DNA of 64,000 nucleotides, from the NCBI GenBank assembly GCA_037178625.1, contig CM074144.1, positions 372,001 through 436,000 of the forward strand, read 5' to 3'. Numbering within the stretch: position 1 is the stretch's first letter; each line of letters opens with the position of its first letter. Under the pieces are notes generated by a model. That model had not been told where the DNA came from and ran no database searches. It worked only from the letters and a program-made list of their open reading frames with translations. Both the position numbers and the translations under genes were made by a program. Shown in pieces: positions 10,096-20,138 of this stretch. The stretch comes from Skeletonema tropicum. Lineage: Eukaryota > Bacillariophyta > Thalassiosirophyceae > Thalassiosirales > Thalassiosiraceae.

Positions 10096-10287
10096 GTGCA
10101 CATCAGATTGATGAGACACTCTCTAGAGAGATACCTTTTGCTGTTGCTTCATGTTGTATTTGTACATGAAAGCCATGCAATGGTCATGACAAATGCAAGC
10201 AAAAGCCACAAAGCACTGAGTGCTTCGGTCATGTTAAATCATTGCAATCCTTCCTCTGACAAGACAATAATGATTTATATTGTTTAG
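10096..10287 (+). other. 63-codon open frame conserved beside every tRNA-Thr copy
   Basis: An ATG-initiated frame of 63 codons starts 223 bp upstream of the tRNA gene. It contains a leucine/valine run (YLLLLLHVVFVHES). The same frame is open in all four repeat copies (minus 2035-2226, plus 17973-18161, minus 28293-28484). In copy 3 the only length change is an in-frame loss of three bases. The DNA is also rich in short palindromes, for example AAGCACTGAGTGCTT, so conservation may reflect the recent age of the repeat or DNA/RNA structure rather than a peptide. Confidence 0.2.
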
Positions 10288-10318
10288 GATTGAGTCATTT
10301 TTCAGCGAGCGATTAATC

Positions 10319-10391
10319 GCCCATTTAGCTCAGTTGGTTAGAGCACGTCATTAGTAATGACGAGGTCGGTGGTTCGACTCCGCCAATGGGC
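10319..10391 (+). tRNA. trnT: tRNA-Thr (AGT anticodon), copy 2
   Basis: This has the same 73-base cloverleaf as at 1931-2003. The acceptor GCCCATT/AATGGGC, anticodon loop TTAGTAA and T arm GGTGG-TTCGACT-CCGCC are all intact. The base after the acceptor is T. It is followed within 6 bases by a T-run (CTCTCTTTTTTGGGG) that could serve as a Pol III terminator. A 1.84-kb element is inserted 49 bp further downstream, outside the transcript expected from that terminator. Confidence 0.95.
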
Positions 10392-10440
10392 TCTCTTTTT
10401 TGGGGTATTTTTGGTATTTTTCGGATTCATTTGCATTTAA

Positions 10441-12280
10441 GGGGCAGTCTTTGCGCTCTACACACGAGACGAATTTATGCCTTTTTGCACATTTACCTAA
10501 CATTACCGGGAATCACTGTACGAATTGTCATTTTGTTGCACATTTCCCCGATGAACGTCTCAGACGGATTCGTGTGGCCACACGAGATCTCGTGTGAGAT
10601 GTGGCCAGCTCACATACACGAGATTTTGTACAATTTTGTACGGCCACACGAATCTATCAAACACCCCCTATGCCCTCCCATCATGGCACTTCTACACCCC
10701 TAGCTGACCAGCCACCACAACCTCCGGCCACAATGCGTTTGCCTATGTTATGAGCTTCCGTTAGAGCTGCCGGTCGGCGTTGTAGGTGGGGTATTATTCA
10801 AAATATAGCGTTTTGTGTCGAAAATGAGGACATCGATCGAAGCATTTATTATTTATGCACATGAAATGTAAGGCGGATAACGCAACAAATCAATGCAAGC
10901 CGTGGCTTAAATCGTCTTGTGATATGTAAGGAAGGTATCTGCAACATTGTAGAATTATTGGGCGGTCGTAGGTCTCATTTGATACGTTATATTACACCGA
11001 CTCGCCTGTGCTCGGACGATGCTGCCGACGATGTCATCGTTATATTTAATGGTGTGTTGCCGCTCTGTTACTGACACCGCTACCCCCAATGATCAACACA
11101 ATAATCATCTTTGATTTGCCGCTCAGGCTGGTTCTCAAAAACTGTTTCTACCAAAATTATCCGTGTTATCTACCTATTTTGGAGGAGGTGATCATGCTAT
11201 CCACACATCTGTTGGGTGGTTAATGACGCAATAAAACGGAAAGAGACGATATACCAAGCGAAAGAGTTTGGATTTACACTATTGAGAGCGAGGGGGGACA
11301 ATAGTTTGGTGTCCTCCATCTATATACAAAGAATGTCAGCTCATTATAGTTGAATTGTGTATTGTTGTTCAGATCAAACAATTCCAAAGAACATGCACAA
11401 ACTGTCACTCACTCCAATAATGTTAAACACCAACTGATCATATGCGCTTCACCATCATGGAGAATGGCTTCATAATGTCATGATGGCTAGATTACTTCGT
11501 AAAGAGTATAAATATGCAACAAATTTATCAGCCATACCCTGCAATCACAATCCAAAGAGTTACATTGTTGTCCTGTATCACCTCAGATCAGCTCATCCAC
11601 AGTGTTATTTCTCCATATAACGGTTGAAATATCATTGAATAATGAGATATTGTGGCATAGGTGCTGGTATCATATTATTTGGGATCATCTAAGACCCTTG
11701 CAACATATTGTGGGGTGCCGGTGATGTGCGTTCAGTAGGTAAATAATGAGAGTAATATGGATGACTCCTCACCAAAAACATTTGCAACTCCTATAGGATA
11801 GTTATATGAAGGATATATGAGGGTAATGACCCATTGGTTGAATGATAACATGGAATAAATGACCCGTATTGAACATTCGACGCTCGGTCGAAATACGGAA
11901 ACGTACTATTTAGTGAGCAATACGTCGTCACACACTTAATATCGGTACAAATTGATGGGACCATTCGATTCTGCGTTGAAAATTGGTCTAAATACAATAT
12001 TTTGGGTTTGGTAGACGTAAGGTTGCCGGTGTTAAAGGCATTGTACTTGTGGTATCGATCAGTGCTGTCATGGTAAAATTGTGATTGTGTGATGAGTCGT
12101 TGTGAGAAAAGTGTGACTGTTTAGTATCTTTTTAGGTCCTGCTTAGATGAGTGTTATCTCGTGTGTTCTCTCTTGTATTCTCGTGTGTACGAGCGTTTCA
12201 GAGCGCAGAGACACAATTACGGATTTTTGTGTGATTGTAGAAAAAAATCCGTCTCGTGTGTAGAGCGCAAAGACAGCCTC
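10441..12280. mobile_element. PIF/Harbinger-like non-autonomous element, 1.84 kb
   Basis: Relative to copies 1 and 4 of the host repeat, 1,840 bp are inserted between GCATTTA and CCTGTATTG. The left end is GGGGCAGTCTTTGCGCTCTA and the right end, reverse-complemented, is GAGGCTGTCTTTGCGCTCTA. Both continue CACACGAGAC, a 30-bp terminal inverted repeat with two mismatches. TTA borders the element on both sides (10437-10439, with one extra A, and 12281-12283). GGGGC-type ends with a TTA/TAA duplication are characteristic of PIF/Harbinger. CTCGTGTG motifs recur subterminally on both sides. No transposase is visible. Confidence 0.75.
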
Positions 12281-12745
12281 TTACCTGTATTGTTTTTCTT
12301 TTGTCTATTGCATGCATTTACAATAAGCTGCTCCATTGTGATTTGTCATATATTGTACTCCTAAGCTAAGTTCATACAGCTCGAAGTCTCTTGCACTTAC
12401 AGTCTCAAGTGAATTATGGACAACAACATTTCCACTCAATAAAAAAGTTGTTCTCCAAATGATTTCAAATGATCATGACTACTAGCAGCACCATACATGC
12501 GTTAGCATTAAATCCAATGAGGAACGAAGAGAGAGAGGCTGACTATGTATTGACCATGCCTACATAGCAGCTCCATTTCCTTTCGTCTGGCGACAAGAAC
12601 AAGAAGGTACCTCAGGCTTGGAAACAAGTGATCTGGGAAATAACTCGTTTCTTCCCTTTTGTCTCTTGCTCCGCCTTGGGTAGGCTTCTTGTGATTGTCT
12701 GTTCGGTGTCCGGACACACATTTTGGTTCTTGTCAAGCAAAACTT

Positions 12746-13232
12746 ACTTGGGCTTGGATCTACCTTCATCCCCAAACCCGAAAGGTCAACTGGACGTTCT
12801 GATCTCAATGAGGGCCTTACACGCTTTCGTCGAGACATGTACGTCAAAGCCTACTGGGCACGCGGAAATCTTGCCGAAGAAGAAAAAAGAAGATGAAGAC
12901 GAAGCAACCAACAAGTCAGAAATGTACCTAAAATCGGAATGGTGGCCAGATAGTGCCCCCAGCCAAGTCGATAGTAGGCTATTCAAATTTGTTGCAGAGC
13001 TTAGTGATAAGTTCAAGTCCAAACGTACTGTCTCCAACCTACACCCCTCCGAAATGAACATATTGGACAACCTCAAAACTGATGACTCGATAGTTATTGC
13101 TCTAGCGGATAAGGGCCTTGGCCCGTGCGCAGTGTTGCTTCGGCAGTATATCATGGATGGGCTTAAGCACCTTGGTGACAAGTCCACCTATGAGATAATT
13201 GACGAAGCCACGGCACGATCCATCTTGAATGA
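12746..13232 (+). pseudogene. Penelope-like reverse transcriptase, N-terminal part (broken)
   Basis: Two frames carry the N-terminal section of a reverse transcriptase. One starts GLGSTFIPKPERSTGRSD and reads RRDMYVKAYWARGNLAEEEK up to a stop near 12888. The next carries SEWWPDSAPSQVDSRLF, DDSIVIALADKGLGPCAVLL and YIMDGLKHLGDKSTYEIID to 13232. The order (a GLG-x-F-I-P start, then V-I-A-x-A-D-K-G-x-G and a YL-x-D-x-x-Y segment) matches Penelope-like and related algal elements. A single-base frame change separates the two parts. Its reading is cut at 13232 by a LINE insertion and resumes at 15231. Confidence 0.6.
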
Positions 13233-15230
13233 GTGAGTGAGTGAGTGAGTGAGTTCTTTAGCTTTACCACACTTAGATCTATGACTTGATTCAAAGTAAT
13301 AGATTGGGTTTAACGCTCGCCCTCGACTATAAAAGGTGTTGTTTCACAAAAGGCTTTTCCCAATATTCAAGCGTGATACAGGTGCTCATGTTTGCCATGC
13401 ACCTGAGCCTTTTCAATCCTCATGCCATTACGCAGTAGAGGACCACAGTTTATAGGATTAGCCAACCTACGATGGTCAGTGGGTACTCTTACTCTTTTGC
13501 CGTGTCTAGATCTATAGGGGACCCATTCTGCACCTACAGGGATAGATCTTTAGACAGAGTTGCAGCTTGACTTGTGGCAGGCCTAGGCCCTCCAAGCTGT
13601 TCGTAAAGCCTGACGCGTTCCTTCGTCAACAACTTTACCCGCTGTCTCCTCCAATGCCTCTGAGCTACGCAAAGTAGCTTAGATCATTTCAATCGATGTT
13701 TAAAGAGTTCGCACTCTTAAGTTGTTGTTGTCCTTCGTCAACAACTTTACCCGCTGTCTCCTCCAATGCTTCTGAGCTACGCAAAGTAGCTTAGATCATT
13801 TCAATAGATGTTTAAAGAGCTCACACTCTTGTTGTTGTTGTTACATGTGTCCAGTACGTCTGCAGTGTTCTTCTAGAAAGTCTCTTGCATTGTTTGAAGA
13901 GCTGAAAGAAGGTTTGGCTTCTTCGTTTGTCATGTGGGTTCTTGCAGGGTTGTGTTTGTCGGGATGATATAACTCGGCTTGATATTCATCCATACCGCTC
14001 CTCTTGCAAGACCAAAGATGCCTGGTGAGTCTTACATCTAGAGTACATTCTGTACTCTCGTCGTTAAACGACTTGTAAGCAACATAATTGCTACTTTGAA
14101 AGAATGAGTTCATGATGCATAGTTGATTTGATTGATAGGTGTGGATGATATCACGTCCTTTGTCATTTCTGCCACTCACACTCAGGCCAAAGTTTCCAAG
14201 TACATCACATACTGCATCGTTGTCTCTTAGACCTACTTTGGTGTTGATATCTGCGCCCACGATGCAACAGGACATGATGATTCCATCGTTCTTTGGAGCT
14301 TCGTTAAGTAGTCTTCCTAGCATGTCATACATGAGTCGTCGTCTTCGCTCCAAGGATGGTAGGCTGATGCTAATAGTATTCTAAGGTGTTTGCCTTTGAC
14401 GATTTTGCCTGTATCTGTATTGTTAATACAAGAAAATTGGAGAAGAAGGCCAGTGAATCTTCCTTCGAATTCACCTTTTGCAGTCGTAATCGGTTCGAGA
14501 CCACCTGCGCTTTTCCATGCTTTTGCATAGTTGGGCGATAAGATGATTGCGACTCCTCTTTTCTTTTCTCTTACTTTAGAATTGTGCCAGAAAATTGTAT
14601 ATCCTTTGATCTCCGCCTTCCCATTTCCTTCATCATGGTATTCTTGTATCAGATATGTCTTGATGTCGTTCTCAATCATGAGGTCAACAATGTGCTCAAG
14701 TTTGATATAGGTGCATCCGTATCCGTTCTTTCCTCTTCGAAAGATGCCGCAGACATTCTGAGAGTAAAGAACATCATCGTCCTTCTTTCTCTTCTCTTTA
14801 TTCAGCTTCTTACGGCCTAGAGCATGTTGATGATTCCTTGATTTCATTCTACTTCAGTGTGATTCATTGCAATTCATTCAGAGATGTCATTTGATTAGGA
14901 TAACCATGAGATGTCGAAAGTAATGCTAGATTTCACACTTTTTGCTCAAGCTACTGCTGTAAAATAGTGTGTGAACTGAATGCGAGTTGTTACGCGCCAC
15001 TATATTCCTATAGACAATTGATTCTATTTCGGATTTGCTAATTCGATCGAATTAATGCTCTTATTCGAACGTGGCAATCAGACTTGATTGCAATCCGTGA
15101 ATTAGATGCTAGCCCTCGACGGGGCTCCGGAAGGGAAAGTGATAGGGTTTTTATTCGATTAAATTGGCTGTATCTAGCCTAAGCACGAGATACCTCAACT
15201 ACACGAGGCCTCTTTAAGCTCATTTTTCTC
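13233..15230 (-). mobile_element. LINE (non-LTR) fragment with endonuclease domain
   Basis: About 2 kb are flanked by a 117-bp direct duplication of the host reverse transcriptase (13116-13232 and 15231-15347, differing at two positions). Next to the left duplication is a (GAGT)n tract, read as (ACTC)n on the minus strand; a simple-repeat 3' tail of this kind is typical of LINEs. Two minus-strand frames (14317-14847 and 13841-14353) encode pieces of an exonuclease-endonuclease-phosphatase domain, with LIQEYHDEGNGKAEIKG, KKRGVAIILS, RFTGLLLQFSC, ILLASAYHP, then CCIVGADINTKVGLRDND and GRDIIHTYQSNQLCIMNS. The frames change once. The reverse transcriptase expected after the endonuclease is missing, so the copy is internally deleted. 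A two-unit tandem repeat of about 110 bp lies at 13620-13840. Confidence 0.7.
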
Positions 15231-16915
15231 CCTTGGCCCGTACGCAGTGTTGCTTCGGCAGTATATCATGGATGGGCTTAAGCACCCTGGTGACAAGTCC
15301 ACCTATGAGATAATTGACGAAGCCACGGCACGATCCATCTTGAATGATATCTCTAATGCCATCACTGACTGGCTATATCGATATGAACCCCGAAGGGACG
15401 GAGAAGAAGTGAGGAGAGAAGGTATGGGCTCGGTTAGCCACAACGATACAAAATACATCAGATTCAAAATGCAGGAGTCTTGGAATACAGATCCCTTCTC
15501 ATACTTTTATCTGTTGTACAAAATCCACAAGGAACCTCTGAAAACAAGACCAGTCGTTAGCACTTGTGGCTGCATCTCCTATGCTATTGCCCAATGGGTC
15601 GACATCCAGCTTCAACCAATTGCTAAAGCACAACAAAGTTACTTCAAAGACTCCCGTGCCCTCAAAATGCTACTAGATGACATCGTCGTACCGTTCAATG
15701 CATCTGTCTTCACATTTGATGCGGTCTCAATGTACTCAAACATCGATAGTAAAGCCTGTCTCGAAGTGATGACAGAATATCTTCGACGAGAAGAAACTGT
15801 ACGAAAGTTTAACTAAAATCCCGATACGCTCATTGAAGCTATCTCAATCGTCCTACGCAGCAATGTAATGAAATTTGGAGATATTTTCGTTCGGCAAATC
15901 TCAGGAGTCGCAATGGGCATCAACCCAGCACCACCGCTTGTTACTATTTTCTTCGCCCTCCACGAAGAAATTGTCTTCAAGAAATGGAGCCAACGCATCT
16001 TATTCAATCGCCGCTTTATCGACGATGGTATTGTATTTTGGCTTCATCGGCTGACCAAGAACCAGACGAACAATGCTGGACGGAATTCCAAGCGGATATC
16101 AACAACTACCACGGCCTTGAATGGACTTTCACTAGAAGAGCACAATCTGTCGAATTCATGGATATGATTATTCAGATCCAGAACAAGCGAATTGTGACTG
16201 ATCTCTTTGAGACGAAACTTGCTTTATACCTCTACATTCCCCCCCACTCCTCGCACTCGCCTGGAGTCCTAACGGGACTAGTAACGGGCCAAGTCCTTCG
16301 AATCTTTAGCCTGAGCTCGAGACTAGAAGACATACAGAAGCATATCAAGAACTTCCATGACCGCCTGATTAGACGTGGATATTCACACTCGGATCTGCTG
16401 CCCCTCTTCCAAAAAGCAGCAGCAAACGCAGAAGCATTCTTAGGAAGATCAGATGAAGAAATCGCCCAGAGAAAACGTGAGAAATTGGAAGAAAACAAGA
16501 AAAGAATCTTCTTCCACTTGAAAATTCACCCCGACGATCCTAACTCATCAGTAATCCAGAGAGTATTTCGAGAATGCATCATGCATCCAAAAGGAGACCT
16601 TTTCACGAGCTCAAGAACGACTTTGGGAAAGAAATTCCGCTGGAACGCCTCACAGTTAGCTAAAGCAACCACCTCTACCTCGGCAAAATGCTCTCCTACA
16701 GAAAAATCTGTCGACGAAAAGGATTGAAAGTGTCGTCCTTCCTGAATGACTAGTCACGACTAGTGCAAATAAGGTAAATCACACTCTTTTCAACAAAACA
16801 CTACTAACAACATGTATCTTTCTCCTCCCCCCCTTTTTTAACTTTCCAGATCCTCAAGCTGCCCATCATCGAGCCAACAATCACAAACTGGTGCACTACA
16901 CACTAGCTACATCGC

Positions 16916-17033
16916 AGTCATGATGGGTTGATTGGGCCCGCATGGCCGCGGGCGCCGACCCCCCCCCAGCCCCCCGAGGGGGAGCACATTCTTATTCGCT
17001 TCGCGGTGGGATAAGCTCAATGAAGGGTTGACT
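16916..17033. mobile_element. 118-bp GC-rich structured insertion element, copy A
   Basis: The element begins AGTCATGATGGGTTGATT and ends GGGTTGACT, with the dinucleotide GC on both outer sides (16914-16915 and 17034-17035). It holds three potential hairpins: GCCCGC with GCGGGC, a C-run against a G-run separated by GA, and CTTAT with ATAAG. GC content is far above the surroundings. Excising it with one GC rejoins an open frame (SYIA-MKSIMIDL). It lacks GT-AG borders common to both copies, so it is not a conventional intron. I know no described family that matches. Confidence 0.65.
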
Positions 17034-17298
17034 GCAATGAAATCCATAATGATTGACCTCATGACGTCAAACAGCCCGGACTCCGGAATAACAATGATGT
17101 CACTCGTAACATACCCCTCCTCCAAAAGCAAGAGGTGATGTCACTCCTGCGAAACAAAGCTGTTACAAACATCATATCCAAATTCGAGAAACAAGAAAGG
17201 CCTAAGTCTGTTCCACCATTCAAAAACAACATCGAAGCCCCCGTATCTGCACCAGAGACTCAAGAGCACGAGCTAGACAAACTTATAGTTACGTCTGC

Positions 17299-17416
17299 AC
17301 TAATGATGGGTTGATTGGGCCCGCATGGCCGCGGGCGCCGACCCCCCCAATCCCCCCGAGGGGGGAGCACATTCTTACTCGCTTCGCGGTGGGATAAGCT
17401 CAATGAAGGGTTGACT
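17299..17416. mobile_element. 118-bp GC-rich structured insertion element, copy B
   Basis: This is the second copy of the element at 16916-17033. It has the same length and orientation and differs at only a few positions (start ACTAATGATGG, a slightly longer G-run, TTACTCGC for TTATTCGC). GC borders it again (17297-17298, 17417-17418). Removing it restores LDKLIVTSA joined to TTNYGTLLDQAPL. Two insertions 265 bp apart in the same orientation and with the same dinucleotide target suggest a site preference. Confidence 0.65.
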
Positions 17417-17545
17417 GCAACGACAAACTATGGGACTCTACTCGATCAAGCTCCTCTCTAGTCTGGATCCGTCGAAGACTGGAGTCTCCAAAAAAAGACA
17501 CCTATCCAAGACCCTCACAACTCTCGAATTTGGAAAAAACAATTT

Positions 17546-17823
17546 TAGAAATACTCAACTGTGAACAAGGGATGTTCACGTGACACAGCATTGGGGCTTG
17601 TCACAAAACGCTGTCGTTCCTGCGAAAGAATTGTGGAATCGCATCAACATCGCGCCCAACATAGCAACCTCTGAAGAAGGTGATCACCACCGAAATCGTA
17701 GCTCCAATGATGAGGCTCTGCTATGCCAAGTGTCTACTAACGTACTGGATAACTACCAATTAGTAGATCAATAACTACCACTTTCTACTTCTGAATCTTA
17801 ATCCACCCCCCTAACTTAACACT
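17546..17823. other. Tail of the reverse-transcriptase region and spacer
   Basis: The open-looking sequence fades after about 17545. A 64-codon frame at 17580-17774 has no recognisable motif. The border with the next tRNA-Thr repeat copy lies at 17824. Confidence 0.3.
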
Positions 17824-18344
17824 GATTATAATCGAATAATTAAATACAAAGTTGATCAGATTAGATGTGTACGACACATCATACATCTCCTCGGTGCACA
17901 ATAAGAAAAGTAGGTTAGAATCATTACTATAGAGTACTATGTATCTTAACATGCCAGATTCAGATTGCCAACGTGCACATCAGATTGATGAGACACTCTC
18001 TAGAGAGATACCTTTTGCTGTTGCTTCATGTTGTATTTGTACATGAAAGCCATGCAATGGTCATGACAAATGCAAGCAGAAGCCACAAGCACCGTGCTTC
18101 GGTCATGTTAAATCATTGCAATCCTTCCTCTGACAAGACAATAATGATTTATATTGTTTAGGATTGAGTCATTTTTCAGCGAGCGACTTAATCGCCCATT
18201 TAGCTCAGTTGGTTAGAGCACGTCATTAGTAATGACGAGGTCGGTGGTTCGACTCCGCCAATGGGCTCTCTTTTTCTCCGGGTATTTTTGGTATTTTTCG
18301 GATTCATTTTTTGCATCTACCTATTGTTTTTCTTTTGTCTATTG
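17824..18344 (+). repeat. tRNA-Thr-carrying dispersed repeat, copy 3 (short)
   Basis: Only the core of the repeat is present. It runs from GATTATAATCGAATAATT at 17824 through the tRNA gene to TTTTCTTTTGTCTATTG at 18344. The segment between the acacatc motif and the tRNA closely follows copies 2 and 4. Differences include a 3-base deletion near 18090 (AAGCACCGTGCTT instead of AAGCACTGAGTGCTT, still palindromic) and a one-base insertion just before the tRNA. It lacks the small ORF and the left tail found in copies 2 and 4. Confidence 0.85.
18194..18266 (+). tRNA. trnT: tRNA-Thr (AGT anticodon), copy 3
   Basis: The 73 bases are identical to the other three copies, with all stems paired and anticodon AGT in the loop TTAGTAA. 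CTCTCTTTTTCTCC follows, giving a T-run suitable as a Pol III terminator. Confidence 0.95.
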
Positions 18345-18739
18345 TATAAGTATGCCGTGCAGACCGATTTTTTGCACCCGGAGAGTTTTTTGCAACTTTT
18401 TCTGTGAGCACAACCATCAATTGTACAAGCTGCCGCTACCCTTTCCATCAATACATAAGCCAACTGTGTAAATCAGCACAAGATGTACACGTTGTACAAA
18501 TTGAAACTCCTTACAGGCCGTACATCGTCGCACCGGTTCTTCGTTTGTTATCACGTTGCCTATCTCAAAGCCACCTATTTCTAAGCGTTTGTCTAGATGA
18601 GGAATCGACCTCACGTCAACTGGGAGTACTAATAGCACTATTATTGGTTATTCTTTTCTACTTTCTTCAGTGAGACCATCATGGTGGATTTCCCTTCATT
18701 CCCTTCGCGGAATATTGTTGACAGCGCGCTTTCATTCAC
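18345..18739. other. Spacer with no supported gene
   Basis: Short overlapping frames on both strands share no motif I recognise, and no inverted or direct repeat stands out. Confidence 0.3.
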
Positions 18740-19801
18740 TTACCAGAAAGCACCCGTATGCTTACATATCAGTGAGTGTCCGTATATATACCCATAAATT
18801 AGGTACCCTAATTTTCCGGCTGTCACTCCCCAACGACACGATATTGATATGTCCAAATCAACAGTCTGAAGTGTATGGCTCCCCATAACACATCGCAAGA
18901 GCAATACCAATCCAAAGAAAAGTCCGAAACTCGCATAAGAATAGCGCCAGCGTTTGTGTAGAATGTTGTCTTCATGACTGAACCCAAACCCGTATTCTCC
19001 TGTCATTGCTCCAATAATTGTCTCAATCAATACAGATATCTCTCCCCATAACTCTTCCTTCGCAACTATTATCTTCTCAACTAAGATCTCCTCTCCCCAC
19101 AAGGCCATCCAACTCAACGTATTCAACGAGTAATCACAAGATGCAAAAGATGAGGTGATGTGGCTGTTCGCGAAGGATATGTCACTTGTGACTTGAACTT
19201 GTAGTCGACGTGCAGTTGTGACTTGAACTTGAAGTTGATCATGAAGTTGAAGTTGGTCATGTACATTTGGAAATCGAACGGAGATAAATCGAACAAATAT
19301 GATGTCTCGCATGGCATTCCCGACAGTGGATCCAATATAATCATTGCGTCGACAAGTATTAGTGATACTTGGTTTCCAAGAGTATCCAACGTCAATTTGA
19401 TGACAAGGTATGAACAACTCGAGATGCACAAGATACTTCGAACTCCAACGCTCCTCGTTATCAGAACTGCTACTACGAGGTTCGCTACTCACAAGATCCC
19501 TGAATCTGAATTTCGAGATGATACAATCACGTAGAATGGGCTCCCCATCGATCTGCAATGCATAATGAGCATTGATATTGATAGTACGATTGCCAATACC
19601 GATGTCCTGCGAAATAGCACCACTTCCTATCCCCGAGACAGTAATATCATTTCCAAGTCGAGCAGCCAAAATTGGAAGGAAATGTGTCACAGAAGATTTC
19701 CCTTTCCCGTGTCGAAATCGAATCCAACGTGTACCTGTCAAAGTCAAAGCAAGATCGAATGTATCGAACAACTTGTAGGATACGCAAGAAGCATCTCCCA
19801 A
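18740..19801 (-). CDS. Hypothetical protein, 353 codons
   Basis: An uninterrupted minus-strand frame runs from ATG at 19801. No domain is recognised. The N-terminal third contains RWIRFRHGKGKSSVTHFL and a Gly/Ile-rich stretch GNDITVSGIGSGAIS followed by DIGIGNRTININAHYALQ. The middle holds low-complexity repeats (LQVQVT, LQLHDQLQVQVT) that correspond to a short tandem motif, GTGACTTGAACTTG, in the DNA near 19190-19260. Near the C-terminus is one hydrophobic segment (YASFGLFFGLVLLLRCV) able to span a membrane. The length is unusual for a chance frame, but the opposite strand is also open over parts of it. Introns cannot be excluded. Treat as tentative. Confidence 0.35.
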   Translation of the reverse strand: MGDASCVSYKLFDTFDLALTLTGTRWIRFRHGKGKSSVTHFLPILAARLGNDITVSGIGSGAISQDIGIGNRTININAHYALQIDGEPILRDCIISKFRFRDLVSSEPRSSSSDNEERWSSKYLVHLELFIPCHQIDVGYSWKPSITNTCRRNDYIGSTVGNAMRDIIFVRFISVRFPNVHDQLQLHDQLQVQVTTARRLQVQVTSDISFANSHITSSFASCDYSLNTLSWMALWGEEILVEKIIVAKEELWGEISVLIETIIGAMTGEYGFGFSHEDNILHKRWRYSYASFGLFFGLVLLLRCVMGSHTLQTVDLDISISCRWGVTAGKLGYLIYGYIYGHSLICKHTGAFW

Positions 19802-20138
19802 TTACTCTCTATAATCTAGACAAGTACACATCACTTTTGTGTTTCTTAGGCTCCTGGAAACCGCAATGGTACTTTTAGTCATACCATCATCCAAGAAGCC
19901 TCAGTGAGGCTTCCTGGGGAATTTGGTCATTTTTGAACAACTCACTCAATCATATTATGATCGTCGTCGTCTACGTCGAAAACGAATACTGCCTTCTGAG
20001 TCCCTGCGAGGTGGAAAGTATGACGTGATATAGTGTCGAGATCGAAGCACTGGAGCTGGAGAAGATTCCTCACGACTGCTATCGGACTCTTCTCGAGAGG
20101 AGGAGCCATTTCCATCTTCATCATCTTCATTACCGTTG
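19802..20138. other. Spacer with no supported gene
   Basis: I see no supported gene. The minus-strand frame overlapping 19942-20175 continues the tail of the neighbouring retroelement remnant in a different frame and is not convincing on its own. Confidence 0.3.

Larger units (their letters stand above)
8588..12745 (+). repeat. tRNA-Thr-carrying dispersed repeat, copy 2 (expanded by insertions)
   Basis: Compared with copy 4, which is inverted relative to it, this copy contains the same parts in the same order. These are a flank from about 8588, the small ORF at 8840, the segment to the tRNA-Thr gene at 10319, and the tail ending TTCTTGTCAAGCAA near 12745. Two insertions account for most of its extra length: the element at 9263-9838 and the one at 10441-12280. 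Removing them leaves about 1.74 kb, close to copy 4. The right end abuts a reverse-transcriptase remnant. Confidence 0.85.
15231..17545 (+). pseudogene. Penelope-like reverse transcriptase, catalytic and C-terminal part (degenerate)
   Basis: Reading resumes in the duplicated 117 bp and continues into RT core motifs: FYLLYKIHKEPLKTRPVVS, FTFDAVSMYSNIDSKAC, SGVAMGINPAPPLVTIFF and the catalytic FIDDGIVFW. A further domain has LYLYIPPHSSHSPGVLTGL and QVLRIFSLSS, equivalent to the post-RT segment of Penelope-like elements. An in-frame TAA interrupts the frame at about 15814, and a frame change follows near 16045. The long final frame ends at 16727. Downstream, coding-looking sequence (SYIAMKSIMIDLM, RNKAVTNIISKFEKQ) is interrupted twice by a 118-bp element. 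No GIY-YIG endonuclease was recognised. Placement in the Penelope-like group is my reading of motif order, not a tree. Confidence 0.6.

Noticed and set aside
13620..13840. Two 110-bp tandem units as an LTR pair
   Set aside because: They are adjacent with no interior, lack TG...CA ends and sit inside the LINE fragment, so they are a simple tandem duplication.
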